From NCBI GenBank assembly GCA_021200955.1, contig JAJQFU010000001.1:1-51413 (forward strand): a stretch of DNA of 51,413 bases, given 5' to 3'. A program made the translations under genes and the position numbers. The notes beneath the pieces were generated by a model. That model made no database searches. It worked only from the letters and a program-made list of their open reading frames with translations, and had not been told where the DNA came from. Numbering within the stretch: position 1 is the first letter of the stretch; each line of letters starts with the position of its first letter. Below are positions 10,118-16,642 of the stretch, in pieces. This DNA is from Clostridiales bacterium (lineage in GTDB: Bacteria; Bacillota; Clostridia; Lachnospirales; CAG-274).

Positions 10118-11112
10118 TTAAAGGCTTTGACGATTTTTTGGGCAATGTTTCCGCCGTAAAGGGGCTTAAGTCTATGATAGCTTCCGGCAGGGTCAGTCAC
10201 GCCTATATTTTTGACGGGGCTTACGGTACGGGTAAAAAGACACTTGCCTATGCCTTTGCAAAGGCTCTTCAGTGTGAAAACGGTGCGGAAAACGGCTGCG
10301 GAAAATGCTATTCCTGCAAGGCTTTAGACAGCGGCGAACACCCGGACGTTTTTTTCGTTGACACAGACAAAACCACCATAGGCGTTGACGTAATAAGAGA
10401 CGAAATTATAGATAGGGCAAAAACAAAGCCTTATTCTTCAAAATATAAGATTTTCATACTTAACGGAGCAGAAAGACTGACGGAACAGGCTCAAAACGCA
10501 CTCCTCAAAACTATAGAAGAACCTCCTGCCTACGGAGTTTTTATACTTCTCGTTTCAAATTATAATAAGCTTCTTGTTACAGTCCTTTCAAGGTGCGTCC
10601 TTATACGCCTTAATGCCTTGGGCAGAGAAACCTTGGAACGGGAGCTTTTAAAGACAAAGGCTTGCGACAGGCAAATGTGCGGTCTTATTGCAGAATGTGC
10701 CGGGGGAAGCTTGGGCGAAGCCCTGAGACTTTGCAGTGACGAAGGTTTTTTCACGCTAAGAGAAAAGGCTGCAAAATTTTTCGACAGGGTCGAAGCCGCC
10801 GATCTTATGGGGCTTTATGAAATAATTGACGAAGCTATTGAACTTGACAAAAGCCACGATAAGGGGCTTGACAGCTTTTTAAGCCTGATTTATCTTTTTT
10901 ACAGAGATTTGCTTGTGTTTAAAACCTGCGGAGAAGAGGGTGTAATTCAAAAGGACTATTTGGGCTTGATAGAGGATATTTGCGGAAGGCTCACCCTTAA
11001 AAAGCTTATAAAGGGTTCTGAGGCGGTATCTGAGGCAAGACGTGAAATAGGTATGAATGTGAATAAACAGCTCTGCCTTGAGCAGATGCTTTTCAAAATA
11101 AAGGAGAAATGA
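10114..11112 (+). CDS. holB: DNA polymerase III delta' subunit (clamp loader)
   Basis: Member of the AAA+ clamp-loader family, 332 aa. Visible are a P-loop-like GAYGTGKKTL (about residues 34-43), a four-Cys zinc module (CENGAENGCGKCYSC), the sensor region QNALLKTIEEPP, and the SRC motif (LSRCVLI) of clamp-loader subunits. It helps load the sliding clamp at the replication fork. It overlaps tmk by four bases and is followed seven bases on by ricT. C-terminal collar sequences diverge, as usual. Confidence 0.93.
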   Translation: MIKGFDDFLGNVSAVKGLKSMIASGRVSHAYIFDGAYGTGKKTLAYAFAKALQCENGAENGCGKCYSCKALDSGEHPDVFFVDTDKTTIGVDVIRDEIIDRAKTKPYSSKYKIFILNGAERLTEQAQNALLKTIEEPPAYGVFILLVSNYNKLLVTVLSRCVLIRLNALGRETLERELLKTKACDRQMCGLIAECAGGSLGEALRLCSDEGFFTLREKAAKFFDRVEAADLMGLYEIIDEAIELDKSHDKGLDSFLSLIYLFYRDLLVFKTCGEEGVIQKDYLGLIEDICGRLTLKKLIKGSEAVSEARREIGMNVNKQLCLEQMLFKIKEK

Positions 11113-11119
11113 TAAAAAT

Positions 11120-11959
11120 ATGGTAACAATTATAGGGGTAAGATTTAAAAAAGCGGGAAAAATATATTATTTTGACCCTGCCGGTGAGCAGTTTTGCTGC
11201 GGTCAGGGAGTTATTGTGGAGACAATCAGGGGAATCGAATACGGCACAGTTGTTATTGCAAACAGAATAATCGACGAAAACACCTTCAATAAGCCCGTCA
11301 AGAAGATAATTCGGGGGGCTACGGAGCGTGACGACGAAATTAACGCCTATAACAAGGAGAGAGAAAAGGAAGCCTTTGACATCTGCATTGACGCAATCAA
11401 ACGTCACGGCTTGGATATGAAACTGATTAAGGTGGAATTTACATTTGACGTCAGCAAGATTATTTTTTACTTTACCGCCGACGGCAGAATTGACTTCAGA
11501 GAGCTGGTTAAAGATTTGGCTTCCGTTTTCCACACCAGAATTGAGCTTCGCCAAATCGGTGTAAGAGACGAGGCTAAAATGGTTTCCGGCATAGGCAGCT
11601 GCGGAAGAAGCCTTTGCTGCGCCACATTTTTGGGAGACTTTCAGCCTGTTTCAATAAAAATGGCTAAGGATCAAAACCTTTCTTTAAACCCCTCCAAAAT
11701 TTCGGGAAACTGCGGCAGCCTTATGTGCTGTCTTAAATATGAAGAGGACGTCTACAAGGAGCTTAACAAGAATATGCCCAAGGAGGGCGATTTAATCGAA
11801 ACCGATATGGGCGAAGGCGAGGTTCTTGCGGTGAATGTTCTCAGAGGAATAATTAAAGCAGCCATAAGAGAAGAAGAAAACGACAACGTAAATATAGCCT
11901 ATTTCAGTGCAGACGAGGTTAAAATTATTCACAAGAGACGGGGCAGAGCCGATGGCTGA
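11120..11959 (+). CDS. ricT: RicT/YaaT, PSP1-domain protein
   Basis: PSP1-domain protein, 279 aa, homologous to B. subtilis RicT (YaaT). There it forms the RicAFT complex, which carries iron-sulfur clusters and promotes RNase Y-dependent mRNA maturation and entry into sporulation and competence. Conserved cysteine blocks are clear: GSCGRSLCCATFLG and GNCGSLMCCLKYE. The ATG at 11120 lies somewhat far from the AAGGAG but is the only in-frame choice. The order holB-ricT-methyltransferase-rsmI matches the B. subtilis yaaT-yabA-yabB-rsmI area except that yabA is missing between ricT and the methyltransferase. Confidence 0.93.
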   Translation: MVTIIGVRFKKAGKIYYFDPAGEQFCCGQGVIVETIRGIEYGTVVIANRIIDENTFNKPVKKIIRGATERDDEINAYNKEREKEAFDICIDAIKRHGLDMKLIKVEFTFDVSKIIFYFTADGRIDFRELVKDLASVFHTRIELRQIGVRDEAKMVSGIGSCGRSLCCATFLGDFQPVSIKMAKDQNLSLNPSKISGNCGSLMCCLKYEEDVYKELNKNMPKEGDLIETDMGEGEVLAVNVLRGIIKAAIREEENDNVNIAYFSADEVKIIHKRRGRADG

Positions 11960-12689
11960 GCGAATTGACGATTTGCAGAGAAAGGGCTTTAAAATAATTC
12001 AGGACGATGAAATGTTCTGTTTCGGAACAGACGCAGTTTTGCTGTGTCACTTTGCAAGGCTTAAGCCGGGAGACAGGGTTGTTGACTTAGGCTGCGGAAA
12101 CGGTGTAATAGGTCTGCTTCTCTGCTCCCTTTACGATAATATTAACGTTACGGGGCTTGAAATCCAGCCTAAGGCGGCGGAGCTTGCGAAGAGAAACATT
12201 AGCCTTAACGGCATTGAGGACAGAATGACAGCGGTTTTAGGGGACATCAGCCGAATTTCCGATTATTTTCCCATCGGCGAAGCGGACGTTGTTATAACCA
12301 ATCCTCCATATATGAAGGTTCAGGGCAGCCTTAAAAACGAAAGCGAAGAAAAACGTTTAGCCCGACACGAAATACTCTGCTCCCTTAATGACGTAGTCAA
12401 GGCAGCGGCTTATCTTCTGAAGTTCGGCGGCAGATTTTTTATGGTGCATAAGCCGGAAAGGCTCACCGAAATTTTCGAAGCTATGAAAAGCTGCGGAATT
12501 GAACCCAAAAGGCTCAGACTTGTTCAGGCAAATTCAAAAAAAGAACCCTCTATGGCTCTTATCGAAGGGGCAAAAGGGGGCAAGCCCGGGCTTAGAGTTA
12601 TGCCGGCTCTTGTTATAAGCGGCGATGATGGAAAGCTCAATAACGAATACGAAAGAATTTACAACAGCAGTGAGACTGTTTTGATATAA
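11952..12689 (+). CDS. TrmN6/YabB-like SAM-dependent adenine-N6 methyltransferase
   Basis: Start chosen at ATG 11952, overlapping the end of ricT by eight bases; the longer in-frame extension lies inside ricT and is not needed. The 245-aa product has SAM motif I VVDLGCGNGVIGLLL (about residues 41-55) and the N6-adenine/guanine signature NPPYM (about residue 117). This places it with tRNA1(Val) A37 N6-methyltransferase TrmN6 and B. subtilis YabB. It sits between ricT and rsmI, the usual place for yabB. The exact RNA substrate is inferred from the family, not from the sequence. Confidence 0.85.
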   Translation: MAERIDDLQRKGFKIIQDDEMFCFGTDAVLLCHFARLKPGDRVVDLGCGNGVIGLLLCSLYDNINVTGLEIQPKAAELAKRNISLNGIEDRMTAVLGDISRISDYFPIGEADVVITNPPYMKVQGSLKNESEEKRLARHEILCSLNDVVKAAAYLLKFGGRFFMVHKPERLTEIFEAMKSCGIEPKRLRLVQANSKKEPSMALIEGAKGGKPGLRVMPALVISGDDGKLNNEYERIYNSSETVLI

Positions 12690-12704
12690 GGAATTGATGA
12701 AATT

Positions 12705-13535
12705 ATGTGCGGAAAGCTGTTTGTTTGCGGAACTCCGATCGGAAATCTTGAGGATATGACCCTAAGGTGCTTAAGGGTCTTAAAGGAATGCGACCTGATT
12801 GCCGCTGAGGACACCAGAAACACCCTGAAGCTTTTAAATTATTTTGAGATTAAAACCCCTATGACCTCTTATCACAAATTCAACGAGGAGGAAAAGGGGA
12901 AAAAGCTTGTTGAAAGAATTTTGAACGGCGACAACATTGCCCTTGTCAGCGATGCCGGAATGCCGGGAATTTCCGACCCGGGAGCAGTTGTCATAAATAT
13001 GTGCCGAAAAGCCGGGGTCGAGGTCTGTGTTGTTCCCGGACCTACGGCTGTAATTTCCGCCCTTGTGCTTTCCGGTATGGAGGGCAGAAGCTTCGCCTTT
13101 GAGGGCTTTCTTCCCGCAAATAAGCATATGAAAAAGGCGGTTTTGGAGCGTCTTAAAACGGAAAAGCGAACCACCGTTTTTTATGAAGCCCCTCACCACC
13201 TGAGAGAAACCCTTGCTGAAATCTATAAGACCTGCGGAGACAGAGAAGCGGCGGCAGTCCGCGAAATAACCAAAAAGCACGAGGAAACTCTGAGAATGGG
13301 GCTTAAGGAGCTTATTGACTATTTTGAAGAAAACGAACCCCGTGGGGAGTTCGTTCTCATTATAGGCGGTGCAAAGGAAGAAGAGGTTAAAACCGACCTT
13401 TCAGCCGCCGAAAGAGTGGCTCAGCTTATGAATGAAGGCATTGATAAAAAAGAAGCTATGAAAATCTGCGCTAAAGAAAGAGGAGTTTCAAAAAAGGTAA
13501 TTTATGCCGAATTGCTTAAGGACGATAGCCTTTAA
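12705..13535 (+). CDS. rsmI: 16S rRNA (cytidine-1402-2'-O)-methyltransferase
   Basis: Tetrapyrrole-methylase fold enzyme that 2'-O-methylates C1402 of 16S rRNA in the decoding centre. At 276 aa the length is normal. Conserved segments: LFVCGTPIGNLEDMTLR at the N-terminus, AAEDTRNTLKLL, ALVSDAGMPGISDPG (SAM loop), VPGPTAVISALVLSG, and EAPHHLRETLAEI. The C-terminus carries a helix-turn-helix-like tail (KKEAMKICAKERGVSKKVIY). It is last in the tmk operon and is followed by a terminator. Confidence 0.97.
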   Translation: MCGKLFVCGTPIGNLEDMTLRCLRVLKECDLIAAEDTRNTLKLLNYFEIKTPMTSYHKFNEEEKGKKLVERILNGDNIALVSDAGMPGISDPGAVVINMCRKAGVEVCVVPGPTAVISALVLSGMEGRSFAFEGFLPANKHMKKAVLERLKTEKRTTVFYEAPHHLRETLAEIYKTCGDREAAAVREITKKHEETLRMGLKELIDYFEENEPRGEFVLIIGGAKEEEVKTDLSAAERVAQLMNEGIDKKEAMKICAKERGVSKKVIYAELLKDDSL

Positions 13536-13564
13536 ACATCGTCGAATAAAAAAATTACAGCGAT

Positions 13565-13597
13565 TAACCGATACTGAATTGTGTCGGTTATTTTTTT
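13565..13597 (+). terminator. Terminator after rsmI
   Basis: TAACCGA pairs with TCGGTTA and is followed by seven T. Confidence 0.85.
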
Positions 13598-13631
13598 GTC
13601 TGAAATTAATTTTAGCGAAGGGGGAAAATAA

Positions 13632-14349
13632 ATGACTTACGGATATGCAAGGGTCAGCAGCAAAGACCAAAACGAGGACAGGCAGCTTATAGCCTTTGAA
13701 GAAAGCGGCTATAAATTTGACAGAATTTTTGTTGAGAAGCAAAGCGGCAAGGACTTTAACAGAGCCGAATACCGCAAAATGATTAAGGCTGTCAGAAAAG
13801 GTGACATCATTGTTGTAAAGAGTATTGACCGAAGGAATCGGAAAGATGTCCGAACGAGTACTGCGAATTTTTTCAAAGAAAAAAATCGTAGCAAGGCTCG
13901 GCTTTTCCCGAAGGGAAAAGTTCTGAAAGGGGAGAAATTACAATGAGATAATCGAGCAGTGGCGGAAGATAACAAAGGTTAAGAACGCCGATATAATCGT
14001 CCTTGATATGCCCATTTTAGACACCACAAAAAACAAGGATTTATTGGGAACACTTATAAGCGATTTAGTTTTACAGCTTCTATCTTATGTAGCTGAAAAC
14101 GAAAGGGTGAACATAAAACAGCGTCAAACCGAGGGCATAGCCGCCGCCAAAGCCAAAGGGGTCAAATTCGGCAGAAAGCCAATTTATGACTATCGAGACT
14201 ACATAGAAATTTATGACAAATTCAGACGTCAGGAATTAACCCAAAAACAGGCTATGGAGATTATAGGCTGCTGCAAAACCACATATTATCGTATTATGAA
14301 AGATATAAGAGCCGCAAAAAAGCTTGAAGAAGCCCAATATGAAATTTGA
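13632..14349 (+). pseudogene. Serine recombinase (resolvase/invertase family), interrupted by a hairpin repeat
   Basis: The first fragment (13632-13832, 67 codons) has the serine recombinase N-terminus, TYGYARVSSKDQNEDRQ, with the catalytic Ser at 9 or 10 and conserved Arg residues, ending at SIDR. The family continues with LGRNY; instead a foreign segment of about 95 bp follows. The second fragment resumes at 13930 in another frame as GRNYNEIIEQW. It runs to 14349 through the long E-helix region and ends in a helix-turn-helix (LTQKQAMEIIGCCKTTYYR). Joined, the gene would encode about 207 aa, the normal size for small resolvases and invertases. The insert adds a frameshift and stops, separating catalytic and DNA-binding parts, so the product is very probably inactive. 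It ends 23 bp before an inverted repeat that it may once have recombined. Confidence 0.85.
13833..13929 (-). repeat. Three-hairpin repeat inserted in the recombinase gene (copy A)
   Basis: The segment is bounded by the interrupted recombinase codons. Read on the minus strand it aligns along its length with 32470-32556: both begin CAGAACTTTT, continue xCCxxCGGxAAAAGCCG, share TTTCTTTGAAAAA in the centre, and end TCTTTC-x-G-x-TTCC. Three stems are visible on the plus strand: TCGGA/TCCGA near 13838-13853, a long A/T-rich stem with arms either side of TTTTTTCAAAGAAAAAA, and a perfect CTTTTCCC/GGGAAAAG hairpin at 13902-13920. It contains no gene. I infer a small non-autonomous mobile repeat; no clear target-site duplication is visible. 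Confidence 0.7.
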
Positions 14350-14372
14350 TTATTGGTAATAATAACTAAAAA

Positions 14373-14392
14373 TTCCTATTAAAGTATACTTT
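14373..14392 (+). repeat. Left inverted repeat of an invertible segment
   Basis: TTCCTATTAAAGTATACTTT matches the reverse complement of 14500-14519 at 19 of 20 positions. Its 3' twelve bases are the perfect palindrome AAAGTATACTTT, as expected for a site bound by a recombinase dimer. Confidence 0.85.
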
Positions 14393-14428
14393 GGTAATCA
14401 TAGCAACATTAAACAACTTTACGCATTT

Positions 14429-14458
14429 ATTATACATTATTTATTGTTCAAAAGTCAA
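14429..14458 (-). promoter_or_regulatory. Consensus-like promoter inside the invertible segment, pointing left (OFF orientation)
   Basis: On the minus strand TTGACT (14453-14458), an 18-bp spacer and TATAAT (14429-14434). As drawn it fires toward the recombinase pseudogene (antisense to its 3' end) and away from the secreted-protein gene at 14575. Inversion of 14373-14519 would place the -35 near 14434-14439 and the -10 near 14458-14463 on the plus strand, aimed at that gene. On the plus strand as it stands I see only weak matches (TTGTTT, 19-bp spacer, TATACT within the right repeat). Confidence 0.7.
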
Positions 14459-14499
14459 CATAAAAATCAAAAAGTTTTTTGTTTAAATTATAGTACGCA

Positions 14500-14519
14500 A
14501 AAGTATACTTTAGTAGGAA
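14500..14519 (-). repeat. Right inverted repeat of an invertible segment
   Basis: AAAGTATACTTTAGTAGGAA, the inverted partner of 14373-14392 with one mismatch. The two repeats enclose 107 bp of very A/T-rich DNA holding a promoter and no gene. The start codon of the downstream gene lies 56 bp beyond this repeat. Confidence 0.85.
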
Positions 14520-14574
14520 ATCTGTTGATTTTATTACGGCAGCATAAGAATATTTAATTTAGGGAGGAAATACA

Positions 14575-15327
14575 GTGAAAAAATTATTACTTATTCTTGC
14601 AGCTATAACTGCAGCGGTTTCTTTTACGGTTAGTCCATATGCCAATGAAGGATATACCGAGGTTACTCTTGTTATCGACGGTCAAGAAGTTGAATCCGAT
14701 CAGCCGGCGGTTATTGTAGACGGCAGAACTATGGTCCCCGTCAGAGTTATTGCCGATGCTTTAGGTATATGGATTGACTATATTGAAAATACTAAAACTG
14801 TTCTTTTTGAAAAGAACAACACGGACATAATGCTTACAATAGGCAACAATTTTGCGGTTGTTGATGATGAAGAGGTAGAAATCGATTCTCCTGCTGTTAT
14901 TATTAACGGCAGAACTATGGTTCCTGTCAGATTTATTTCGGAAATTTTCTCCGCAGAGGTTGGTTGGAATGCCGACACAAAAACCGTTACAATTACAAAT
15001 ATTGCTGTTGAAGCAGAGCCGGATGACTCTGATGAACCTTTGTATGTTGATTCTGAATTATATTATGTAGCAGGAAGAAAAAGAAGTGAATCCTCTTCTG
15101 ACAGTGAACATATGATTTTTGCAGATGGTGTGTTTGTCTATGAAGAATATTCCCATATAGACGGAAAAGGCAGCTATGGAATATACCCCGGAGATACGGA
15201 ACCGGCAGCTGAAATTCTTGAACGCTCTCCTTATTATGGTATGACTATGGAAGAGATTATAGCTTCTCTTGAAGCGGACGGTTATGAGGTTGTAAGCGGA
15301 ACTGACAGCAGTTTGCTGTATTATTAA
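14575..15327 (+). CDS. Secreted protein with two copper-amine-oxidase-N-like domains
   Basis: The GTG at 14575 follows GGGAGGAAATACA. The 250-aa product begins with a signal peptide (KKLLLILAAITAAVSF) and contains two tandem stalk-type repeats recognised by V-I-x-GRTMVPVR: VDGRTMVPVRVIADALG (about residues 49-65) and INGRTMVPVRFISEIF (about 106-121). These are Cu_amine_oxidN1 domains, common in surface proteins of Clostridia and thought to act in binding or structure rather than catalysis. The C-terminal 100 residues are acidic, Tyr-rich and unrecognised. No membrane anchor or SLH domain is visible. It lies directly downstream of the putative invertible promoter, so its expression is probably phase-variable and currently off. 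Confidence 0.85.
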   Translation: MKKLLLILAAITAAVSFTVSPYANEGYTEVTLVIDGQEVESDQPAVIVDGRTMVPVRVIADALGIWIDYIENTKTVLFEKNNTDIMLTIGNNFAVVDDEEVEIDSPAVIINGRTMVPVRFISEIFSAEVGWNADTKTVTITNIAVEAEPDDSDEPLYVDSELYYVAGRKRSESSSDSEHMIFADGVFVYEEYSHIDGKGSYGIYPGDTEPAAEILERSPYYGMTMEEIIASLEADGYEVVSGTDSSLLYY

Positions 15328-15390
15328 TTTTGACATCATAAATATTTTCAGTTTTAACTATATCTAAGAACTTCTGAAATAAAACCATAA

Positions 15391-15433
15391 AAAGGATAGA
15401 AATCAAGGTCAATTCCCTGTTTTTCTATCCTTT
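15391..15433 (+). terminator. Hairpin after the secreted-protein gene
   Basis: AAAGGATAGAAA pairs perfectly with TTTCTATCCTTT (12 bp). The following run is CATTTTA, so termination on the plus strand is likely but not textbook. Confidence 0.6.
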
Positions 15434-15442
15434 CATTTTAGC

Positions 15443-15471
15443 TTGTGTGTTTTTACAATATATGCTATAAT
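15443..15471 (+). promoter_or_regulatory. Promoter of the candidate small RNA
   Basis: TTGTGT (15443-15448), a 17-bp spacer and TATAAT (15466-15471) with an extended -10 TG at 15463-15464. Confidence 0.6.
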
Positions 15472-15477
15472 ATTCTT

Positions 15478-15733
15478 GTTACCGCCCCTATACCGGTACG
15501 GAGGGGTTTTAACAGTGGTTGTATTTGTAACTATAAAAGTCTGCTACACGCTGAACCTCGGTTCTCGCTGAAAACCTTAGTTTTCAGCGATTAAGGAACA
15601 CTTCCGCAGTGTATCTTTTTTCTGTGCTTGCACAGAAATGAATGCACGTAGGCAAGTGTGACGCAGTGCGGTCTAAGCCTCCGCAAAAAAGGCTAGAAAA
15701 GCCCGGAGAACGGAACTCTCCGGGCTTTTTGTG
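15478..15733 (+). ncRNA. Candidate structured small RNA of about 255 nt
   Basis: This region has no credible gene but lies between a good promoter and a strong intrinsic terminator (AAAGCCCGGAGA/TCTCCGGGCTTT, 15698-15728, then more T). Predicted pairings by eye: long-range ACCGC (15481-15485) with GCGGT (15668-15672), and CTGCtACAC (15541-15549) with GTGTgacGCAG (15656-15666). These enclose GAAC/GTTC (15553-15564), a perfect 10-bp CGCTGAAAAC/GTTTTCAGCG (15566-15589) and a 9-bp TTTCTGTGC/GCACAGAAA (15619-15638). It does not show motifs I know for RNase P, SRP RNA, tmRNA or 6S RNA. The terminator also reads well in reverse and probably serves luxS, which converges from the right. Transcription and structure are inferred. 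Confidence 0.5.
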
Positions 15734-15825
15734 GTGTTTGAGTTGTATGAACTTTTTGTCATTAACCTTCTGACACATTAATTATAACGCTTTTACATTC
15801 TTCTGTCAAGCAATTTTTTATGACT

Positions 15826-16305
15826 TTATTCGGGATAAATCATATTCTCAGGCTTAATGCAATAGAGAGTTTCCCTCAAATACTTATCGGCTTCATACTT
15901 TGCGAATGTCAGATTATGGTCTAAATAGTTTCCGCACTCCTTAGCTTCCGTCGCAGGCACTTTTCCCTGAAAATCTCTTGTATACTCAAAGGCTTTAACC
16001 ACATATGGCAGAATATCCTCTGAGGTCAGGTCACCCTTAAAAATAAGATACATACCTGTTCGGCAGCCCATAGGCCCTACATAAATAACCTTGTCGGCTA
16101 TGCCGCTTTCGTCGCTTCTGAGATACACAGCCAAAAGATGCTCCAGTGTGTGAATTGCCGAAATTTCAACAGGTGGTTCGATGTTGGGGTGTTTAAGACG
16201 CACGTCGAATGTGGTCACTGTTTCATTTCCCACGCTGTCCTTTCGGGAAACATATATCCCCGGCAGAAGCTTGGTATGGTCGATTGTAAAGCTTGTTACA
16301 TTCAT
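15826..16305 (-). CDS. luxS: S-ribosylhomocysteine lyase (AI-2 synthase)
   Basis: Cleaves S-ribosylhomocysteine to homocysteine and DPD, the precursor of autoinducer-2, in the activated methyl cycle. The start is ATG at 16305 behind GAAGGATTT; a start six codons upstream overlaps the ribosome site. The 159-aa product has the metal-binding HTLEH motif (about residues 53-57), GPMGCRTGMY, and ATEAKECGNYLDHNL with the metal-ligand Cys. All catalytic residues known to me appear present. It stands alone, without pfs or methionine-cycle neighbours. Confidence 0.96.
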   Translation of the reverse strand: MNVTSFTIDHTKLLPGIYVSRKDSVGNETVTTFDVRLKHPNIEPPVEISAIHTLEHLLAVYLRSDESGIADKVIYVGPMGCRTGMYLIFKGDLTSEDILPYVVKAFEYTRDFQGKVPATEAKECGNYLDHNLTFAKYEADKYLRETLYCIKPENMIYPE

Positions 16306-16360
16306 TTTAAATCCTTCTTTCATTTTTTCAATAAACAGTTTTATGAATTATCTTTATTCT

Positions 16361-16389
16361 ATTTTAATATAATTCAATTAAAAGTACAA
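16361..16389 (-). promoter_or_regulatory. Probable luxS promoter
   Basis: On the minus strand TTGTAC (16384-16389), a 17-bp spacer and TAAAAT (16361-16366), about 55 bp upstream of the luxS start. The rest of the luxS-rnfC gap (16390-16642) holds only the possible rnf promoter and a short AAAGGC/GCCTTT stem near 16575-16604. Confidence 0.55.
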
Positions 16390-16487
16390 GTTTTATTTTT
16401 TCGGCTCAGAACTCATTATATTGTATAAAGTTACCTATTGCTAACCAAAATCGGTGAAAATTTTTGGCGAAATCGTGCAAAAGGGCT

Positions 16488-16517
16488 TGTATTTTTCTCG
16501 AAAATATTTTATTATAT
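16488..16517 (+). promoter_or_regulatory. Possible promoter of the rnf operon
   Basis: TTGTAT (16488-16493), an 18-bp spacer, TTATAT (16512-16517). This would give a leader of about 120 nt before rnfC. The -10 is imperfect and the region is A/T-rich, so this is tentative. Confidence 0.35.
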
Positions 16518-16642
16518 AAGATAGATATTGTATGATTGAGTTCTGATTGATAAAGAACTGCTGGCGGTGTTTTTGAAAGGCAAAAATGCAGCAGCCTTTG
16601 ACCACACTAATATCAGACAAAATTTATAAGGAGGTAAAATCT

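Noticed and set aside
15584-15778. Minus-strand 64-residue open frame over the candidate small RNA
   Set aside because: No ribosome site or protein-like composition; it runs through perfect hairpins and the terminator.
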